Positions 7,785-11,395 of a stretch of 11,395 nt of DNA are shown piece after piece. A program made the position numbers and the translations under genes. Each line of letters starts with the position of its first letter. Position 1 is the first letter of the stretch. The DNA is taken from NCBI GenBank assembly GCA_041740995.1, contig JBGSKY010000043.1, positions 1-11,395 on the forward strand, in the 5' to 3' direction. The notes beneath the pieces are model-generated. The model did not search any database, was not told where the DNA came from, and was given only the letters and a program-made list of their open reading frames with translations. The stretch is from JBGSKY01 sp041740995. GTDB taxonomy: Bacteria; Planctomycetota; Planctomycetia; Pirellulales; Pirellulaceae.

Positions 7785-7836
7785 CGATTTGCAATCCCCA
7801 GCCCGCATACCGGCTTGAATCAACTTTCAAAATGCT

Positions 7837-7855
7837 GGCTTTTGCGTTTAAAGCC
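7837..7855 (+). terminator. Small hairpin after the MBL hydrolase gene
   Basis: GGCTTT (7837-7842) pairs with AAAGCC (7850-7855) around a 7-nt loop, about 50 bp after the stop at 7784. A short T-rich stretch follows but there is no clean U-tract. It could be a weak terminator or a chance structure. Confidence 0.22.
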
Positions 7856-7891
7856 GACTTTTGGCTCGTTTTAGGCAACTTTTACACAGTT

Positions 7892-7920
7892 TTGACACAA
7901 GATTGACTAGCCGCTAATTC
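7892..7920 (+). promoter_or_regulatory. Possible promoter for the desaturase gene
   Basis: A perfect -35 hexamer TTGACA (7892-7897) is followed after 17 bp by TAATTC (7915-7920), a poor -10 match. It lies about 120 bp before the desaturase ATG. The evidence is mainly the -35 element and its position. Confidence 0.28.
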
Positions 7921-7989
7921 TTTGTCGCTGGCAATCGCGTTTAATGTCATGCGGCGATGATTGGATAGTCCGTCGCCCCATTTTTTCGT

Positions 7990-8002
7990 CCGGTTCAACC
8001 GG
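7990..8002. repeat. 13-bp palindrome upstream of the desaturase gene
   Basis: CCGGTT-C-AACCGG is a perfect inverted repeat about the central C7996, centred 46 bp before the desaturase start. It would lie in the 5' leader if the proposed upstream promoter is used. It could be an operator for a lipid- or temperature-responsive regulator, or a short RNA hairpin. Only the symmetry is observed. Confidence 0.3.
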
Positions 8003-8041
8003 CGAATTATTATCGATCAACCAGCAATCAAGGAACATGGC

Positions 8042-9082
8042 ATGGCTCATTTCGAACCGCCAGTACATTTTCATCTGCAATCGTCAGTTTTGGACGCCCC
8101 GCCGAATCCGAAGGCGGCCAATCTTAGCGACTCGTTCTCGGACGCCCAAACGCTGACAGAGACTGTCGCGACCGGTCATGCCGATGACAAGCCAATTTTC
8201 GATCATGGCCAAGAGCGCCTCAATATCGGTCCGGCCATTTGGCTAGTTGGGATTCACATTGCCGCGTGCTTTGCACCTTGGACGTTTACTTGGTCCGGCT
8301 TAGTTTTGATGCTCGTGATGCACTGGATGACTGGAAGCTTGGGAATTTGCCTAGGCTTTCATCGTTTATTGACCCATACCGGCCTCGATGTTCCGCGTTG
8401 GGTCCGTAATACGTTTGCGATCATTGGCACATTGGCTGGCGAAGGTGGACCAATTCTTTGGACGGCGAATCATCGTCGCCATCACGCTCACAGCGATCAA
8501 CCTGGCGATCCACATTCACCACACGACGGTCCATGGTGGTCGCACATGTTCTGGTTGGCTTGGACAACTGACGGCGGCAATCCAGAAGCGTACTACAAGC
8601 GATGGGTTCCCGACTTGGTCAGTGATAAATTTCTCTTCGCTTTGGATCGTTTCTTTTTGCCGATTCACATCGCCTTTGGCTTCATGGTTTTTGGTGCTGG
8701 ATGGTTAATCGGCGGAATGAACTTGGCTATTTCATGGACCGTTTGGTTGGTTGCCTTACGAATGGTGCTCGTGCTGCACACAACCTGGTTCGTCAATTCC
8801 GCGTCGCACATTTGGGGTTATCGCAACTACGAAACTCGCGATGACAGTCGGAACCTTTGGTGGGTTGGTCTGATTGCTTACGGCGAAGGCTGGCACAACA
8901 ATCACCACGCTCATCCAAGACTCGCTCAACACGGTCATAAGTGGTGGGAATTCGACTCGACCTACGCTTTCATTCGCTTGCTGCGTGCTTGCGGCTTGGC
9001 AAAAAACGTCGTCGACCTAAAGAGTGTCGCTGAAAAGAAGCGCTCTCGGCCAGCAAGCTTGGCTGACCGCAAGTCGGCTTAA
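8042..9082 (+). CDS. Acyl-CoA/fatty-acid delta-9-type desaturase, integral membrane
   Basis: 346 aa from the ATG at 8042, chosen because AAGGA (8030-8034) lies 7 bp upstream; the frame is open back to 7961 without a good ribosome-binding site. The three histidine boxes of membrane di-iron desaturases are intact: H107RLLTH112, H144RRHH148 and H285NNHH289. The additional NSASH256 motif, also conserved in stearoyl-CoA desaturases, is present. Hydrophobic segments fall at about 64-80, 85-105, 122-138, 205-226 and 228-248, giving the expected four-pass topology with a cytosolic di-iron site. The reaction is O2-dependent insertion of a cis double bond into a saturated acyl chain, raising membrane fluidity. 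An electron donor such as ferredoxin or rubredoxin is needed, and none is encoded here. A polar N-terminal tail of about 60 residues precedes the membrane domain and has no motif I recognise. Regiospecificity cannot be read from the sequence. Confidence 0.95.
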   Translation: MAHFEPPVHFHLQSSVLDAPPNPKAANLSDSFSDAQTLTETVATGHADDKPIFDHGQERLNIGPAIWLVGIHIAACFAPWTFTWSGLVLMLVMHWMTGSLGICLGFHRLLTHTGLDVPRWVRNTFAIIGTLAGEGGPILWTANHRRHHAHSDQPGDPHSPHDGPWWSHMFWLAWTTDGGNPEAYYKRWVPDLVSDKFLFALDRFFLPIHIAFGFMVFGAGWLIGGMNLAISWTVWLVALRMVLVLHTTWFVNSASHIWGYRNYETRDDSRNLWWVGLIAYGEGWHNNHHAHPRLAQHGHKWWEFDSTYAFIRLLRACGLAKNVVDLKSVAEKKRSRPASLADRKSA

Positions 9083-9091
9083 ACCGACTTG
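9070..9091 (+). terminator. 8-bp hairpin overlapping the desaturase stop codon
   Basis: CAAGTCGG (9070-9077) pairs perfectly with CCGACTTG (9084-9091) around the loop CTTAAA, which contains the TAA stop at 9080-9082. No U-tract follows. It may act in transcript stabilisation or as a factor-assisted end, together with the second hairpin 10 bp downstream. Confidence 0.4.
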
Positions 9092-9101
9092 AGTCGCCCC
9101 T

Positions 9102-9130
9102 TGTAGAACGATTGCCCAAGTCGTTCTACA
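9102..9130. repeat. 10-bp perfect hairpin, terminator- or REP-like
   Basis: TGTAGAACGA (9102-9111) is the exact reverse complement of TCGTTCTACA (9121-9130). One wobble and one further pair can extend the stem inward, leaving a GCCCA loop. It is stable but lacks a downstream T-run. Being nearly symmetric, it could work in either orientation, or it may be one copy of a dispersed intergenic palindrome. Only one copy is in this window. Confidence 0.5.
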
Positions 9131-9241
9131 GACTGCTGACGGTAAAATTCTTTCCGAGCGATCGAATTGGTGTAAAATGCGGCTTTCTTGGTCGCGCCGT
9201 GGCCAAGTCCACGACCTGCATCAAAGGCAATTCAGAAGCTA

Positions 9242-10375
9242 ATGTTCGATCGCGCTGCACGCTTGTTAGCGGATATCTCCGCGTTAGTCTTATTCATCTT
9301 CTTTGCAAACGCTTGCGTTGCTGATCAGACACAGTGGCCGACCGAGCGCGGTGGAGTTGCCTCACAGGGCCGATCGGCTTCGAAAATGCCGGCCCAACCA
9401 GTCGAGCTTTGGAGCTATGCAGTCGACGGAGCTGAATTCTCAGGCACGCCGATCGTTGCAATGAATCGGGTTTATCTGGCTGACTTTCAAGGCACTTTAC
9501 ATTGCGTCAGCTTGACCGACGGCAGTTTGATCTGGAAGAAGGATCTGAAGACTGGTTTTCTTGTCGCGGCCGCGTTTCAGGATGGCAAATTGGTTTTGCC
9601 CGACTACGACGGCATCGTGCATTGCCTCGATGCGGCCACTGGCGAGCCGACTTGGACCTTCGAGACCGGCGGTCAAATCGATGCCGGTGCGAATTTCTAC
9701 AAGGATATCACGCTAGTCACCAGCGAGGATGGATTCTTATACGCGTTGGGTTTGAATGACGGCGTGTTGCGATGGAAATACGAGACGGGCGATCAATTGC
9801 GATGCTCGCCAACCGTCGCTGGCAATCTTACGTTTTTAGGCGGTTGCGATCGCGTGCTGCACATTGTCGATTTGGACAAAGGCACATCGACTGGAGCCAT
9901 GCTGCCATTGGATGCACCTACCGGCTCGACGCCAGCGGTTCTGGGCGACTTGGCCGTTGTCCCGACGCACAGTGGTGTGGTAACCGGTTACGACTGGCGG
10001 GCTGCGAAGCAATTATGGCAATTTACCGACACGGAAATCACACAGGAAATCAAGACCTCGCCAGCCATTTCTGACACCGATGTTTTTTTGACGCCACAGA
10101 ACAAACGCGTCATCGCCTTGAACAAGGATAGCGGGAAATTGAAGTGGGAATACGTACTCCGCAAACGTGCCGACAGTTCGCCTGTTTACGCCGATGGCCG
10201 CGTTTGGATCACTGGCATTGATGGTCAGTTAATTGCGTTAGATGCCGCAACTGGCGAACTAGTTTGGAACGAGCAACGGACCGGCAAGTTCACCGCATCA
10301 CCGGCCATCGCCGAACAACGCTTGATTGTCGCCAGCGAAAAAGGCGTGCTCTATTGTTTCGGTGCAAAAGAGTAG
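9242..10375 (+). CDS. Exported PQQ-type beta-propeller repeat protein (BamB-like)
   Basis: 377 aa from the ATG at 9242. A TTG at 9188 would add 18 residues, but 9242 places a normal signal sequence at the N-terminus (hydrophobic DISALVLFIFFANA). Cleavage could follow ANA or form a weak lipobox-like ANAC at Cys25. About eight repeats follow, each with a G-x-[LV]-x-x-[LV]-[DN]-x-x-[TSD]-G-x-x-x-W core. Examples are GTLHCVSLTDGSLIWK (84-99), GIVHCLDAATGEPTW, GFLYALGLNDGVLRWK, RVIALNKDSGKLKWE and GQLIALDAATGELVW (328-342). This is the eight-bladed PQQ/BamB propeller pattern. Enzymes of this fold use pyrroloquinoline quinone and metal, but the dehydrogenase catalytic residues and full length (about 600 aa) are absent, so a structural or binding role is likely. 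BamB assists outer-membrane protein assembly; planctomycetes carry many such paralogues of unknown role. No operon partner is evident. Confidence 0.85.
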   Translation: MFDRAARLLADISALVLFIFFANACVADQTQWPTERGGVASQGRSASKMPAQPVELWSYAVDGAEFSGTPIVAMNRVYLADFQGTLHCVSLTDGSLIWKKDLKTGFLVAAAFQDGKLVLPDYDGIVHCLDAATGEPTWTFETGGQIDAGANFYKDITLVTSEDGFLYALGLNDGVLRWKYETGDQLRCSPTVAGNLTFLGGCDRVLHIVDLDKGTSTGAMLPLDAPTGSTPAVLGDLAVVPTHSGVVTGYDWRAAKQLWQFTDTEITQEIKTSPAISDTDVFLTPQNKRVIALNKDSGKLKWEYVLRKRADSSPVYADGRVWITGIDGQLIALDAATGELVWNEQRTGKFTASPAIAEQRLIVASEKGVLYCFGAKE

Positions 10376-10468
10376 CCAACTTGCTTTCTCAAACCGAGCC
10401 AAATCGTTCCGATTGCAATCATTTAGTTGGCCGCTTTAGTTGCTCAGCATTGTTGCGGCCAACAGTAG

Positions 10469-10490
10469 CGGAACGGGCGCAAGCCCTCCG
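10469..10490. repeat. REP-like hairpin with GCAA tetraloop
   Basis: CGGA (10469-10472) and GGGC (10475-10478) pair with GCCC (10483-10486) and TCCG (10487-10490). The AC at 10473-10474 is bulged and the loop is GCAA, a GNRA tetraloop. The GGGCGCAAGCCCTCCGG core resembles palindromic intergenic elements I associate with planctomycete genomes; that comparison is from memory. It is about 95 bp after the propeller stop and could also stabilise or end that transcript. Confidence 0.45.
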
Positions 10491-10576
10491 GTTCTTCTCG
10501 ATCTTTTCGTTCTCTCGGTCCTTCTGACAGTGCTCAAGTTCGCTTGCCGAAGAATCGGACGACTCGCGCCGTGCCG

Positions 10577-10705
10577 CTAACAATGCTTCGCATTGGTAAG
10601 CCAATGCAAACAGTATTTTGCCACGTTCGGGGTGCAGGAACTCGCATAGCAAAACATCTCTGCTTCTGCTGCGAAATCTCGTCCTCCGGCAAAGGGATTC
10701 TTCAT
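10577..10705 (-). CDS. Possible small Cys-containing protein, unconfirmed
   Basis: 42 codons starting MKNPFAGGRD and ending LTNAKHC, with Cys at 19, 24, 32 and 42 (FCYASSC, YC, HC). The composition is more protein-like than the other frames here, and the four Cys could bind metal. No Shine-Dalgarno precedes the ATG, and the frame stays open upstream (SKPPRST before the Met), so it could instead be a remnant of a longer gene. I recognise no family. The start shares the CATG palindrome with the plus-strand frame at 10704. Confidence 0.2.
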   Translation of the reverse strand: MKNPFAGGRDFAAEAEMFCYASSCTPNVAKYCLHWLTNAKHC

Positions 10706-10850
10706 GGTAGAGCGAGGGGGCTTCGATTGGCGTATTCGACATGAACAAGCGAGCTTAGATGTTTCATTGGAATATGCTTTGGAAGCAGGTTCGGCGTCTC
10801 ATGTTGAAAGTCGTACTAGGAGCGGTAAAATCGATGAGAACGAAGATTAA
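10704..10850 (+). CDS. Possible small acidic protein, unconfirmed
   Basis: 48 codons from the ATG at 10704, preceded by AAGGGA (10692-10697) at a suitable 6-8 bp spacing. The peptide begins MVERGGFDWRIRHEQ and ends GKIDENED; it is polar, with no membrane segment and no recognisable domain. The ribosome-binding site is the main reason to list it. It could be a genuine small protein or a chance frame. Confidence 0.22.
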   Translation: MVERGGFDWRIRHEQASLDVSLEYALEAGSASHVESRTRSGKIDENED

Positions 10851-10933
10851 ATGGTTCAAGTCAAGGAATTGTAAAACAAACTTTAGCTCTTTAACCTCTT
10901 CGCGAACGCGACTCCCCGGTCCATTCGCATTTA

Positions 10934-11395
10934 TCATCTTGCCCCCTGGCGAGGAATGGGCTTCTCGTTGTCTGCGTATCGGTAAGATACATCCCTGGCG
11001 ACAGCGAAAATGCTACCTTCATCAGGCAGCGGTTTGGCGGTCCACTCCAGTACTAAGTAGTGACCATCGGAATGTAGATATCTATTGCAAAAATGAACCA
11101 CCGGTTTGCCGGACAACATATCTTGCATTACGGCAATAGTGTCGTCGATGTCATCAACGTGAATAAAGTCGAGGAATGGACGACTAACTAGTTCATCACT
11201 TGTGTAACCAAGCACGCGGGTGAAATTAACGTTTACCCTTTCGAAATATCCGTCCAAGGTGGCGATACAAAACAGGTCGAGCGTCAAGTCAAAGAAGCGG
11301 AATACATCGCTTTCCGATTGCTCTAAAGCCGTTTCCAGAAATGCGTTAATCGAACGAGCAACTTCTTTCGCAGAGGCGATTCGATTTTCCTTGTT
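10934..11395 (-). CDS. PAS-domain signalling protein, C-terminal part
   Basis: The minus-strand frame is open from the window edge (11395) to a TGA at 10934-10936, giving 153 visible residues; the start lies outside. The first 30 or so residues form a polar helix (SAKEVARSINAFLETALEQSE) like signalling linkers. A PAS domain covers about 31-137: DLFCIATLDGYFERVNVNF, RVLGYTSDEL, PFLDFIHVDD and a final SIFAVARDVS. This matches the PAS/PAC consensus, where a helix after 'ARDVT' usually leads into a histidine kinase or GGDEF domain. Here the protein ends 15 residues later (to RQGAR) with no output domain. Any effector must be N-terminal, beyond the window, or the gene is truncated. The sensed ligand is unknown. 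An internal TTG at 11287 could be taken as a start, but it would cut off the linker and the beginning of the PAS domain. Confidence 0.85.
   Translation of the reverse strand, partial: NKENRIASAKEVARSINAFLETALEQSESDVFRFFDLTLDLFCIATLDGYFERVNVNFTRVLGYTSDELVSRPFLDFIHVDDIDDTIAVMQDMLSGKPVVHFCNRYLHSDGHYLVLEWTAKPLPDEGSIFAVARDVSYRYADNEKPIPRQGAR

Larger units (their letters stand above)
10376..10933. other. Intergenic region, no convincing conventional gene
   Basis: This 558-bp stretch lies between the convergent propeller and PAS-protein genes. It contains the hairpin at 10469-10490, two tiny divergent open frames sharing the CATG at 10703-10706 (described separately) and the palindromic TTCGCGAA at 10899-10906. 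Longer open frames here (minus 10419-10748; plus 10759 onward) have an Arg/Ser-rich or mixed composition typical of non-coding frames and match no family I recognise. It could hold decayed gene remnants or dispersed repeats. Confidence 0.5.

Noticed and set aside
7610..7906. 98-codon plus-strand frame running past the end of the MBL gene
   Set aside because: Most of its length is an out-of-frame reading of the MBL gene, and the remainder has no domain or ribosome-binding site.
9112..9324. 70-codon frame overlapping the start of the propeller gene
   Set aside because: It overlaps the signal peptide region in another frame and starts inside the 9102-9130 hairpin.
10759..11139. 126-codon plus-strand frame
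   Set aside because: Its second half is antisense to the PAS domain, and the first half is basic with no recognisable feature.
1..11395. CRISPR array, tRNA, rRNA, insertion sequence or prophage
   Set aside because: No regularly spaced direct repeats, no cloverleaf-like sequence, no transposase or integrase motifs and no terminal inverted repeats with target duplication were seen.

Overview
The window looks like chromosomal DNA from a planctomycete, most likely the Pirellulaceae (Rhodopirellula/Blastopirellula relatives). This is an inference from gene content, not a database match. The main clue is a secreted trypsin-like protease ending in an SHD1-type domain, an architecture common in planctomycetes. 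Supporting clues are a secreted PQQ-type beta-propeller protein, moderate GC, loosely packed genes and palindromic intergenic elements. I see no rRNA, tRNA, CRISPR array, transposase or phage gene.

Layout. At the left edge (1-114, minus) is the N-terminus of a probable PTS EIIA/PtsN-like protein. A 431-bp gap follows, with an 11-bp perfect inverted repeat just upstream of a good sigma70-type promoter. That promoter probably drives two tandem secreted proteins. The first (546-2456) has a trypsin/HtrA-like domain in which all three catalytic positions are substituted, followed by a DnaJ-like zinc-binding cysteine cluster. The second (2549-4165) is a trypsin/HtrA-like protease with an intact His-Asp-Ser triad and a C-terminal SHD1 domain. 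This inactive/active pair is the most interesting feature of the window.

Convergent to the pair is comM/yifB (4280-5818, minus), an AAA+ protein linked to branch migration in natural transformation. Divergent from it is a YceH/DUF480 protein with an added C-terminal coiled coil (6057-6869). Next come an MBL-fold hydrolase with a variant HxDxDH metal motif (7002-7784), an integral-membrane acyl-CoA delta-9-type desaturase with all three histidine boxes (8042-9082), and an exported eight-repeat beta-propeller protein (9242-10375). Each of these three is preceded by a gap of about 130-260 bp, so they are probably separate transcription units. Two tandem hairpins separate the desaturase from the propeller gene.

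The right end (10376-10933) has no convincing conventional gene. It holds a REP-like hairpin with a GCAA loop and two tiny divergent open frames sharing one CATG. The window ends inside a minus-strand gene (10934-11395) whose visible C-terminus is a coiled-coil linker plus a PAS domain, with no kinase, GGDEF or other output domain after it.

Apart from the tandem protease pair, the genes look like ordinary chromosomal functions: phosphotransfer regulation, DNA processing, lipid desaturation, envelope proteins and signalling. No single pathway links them.
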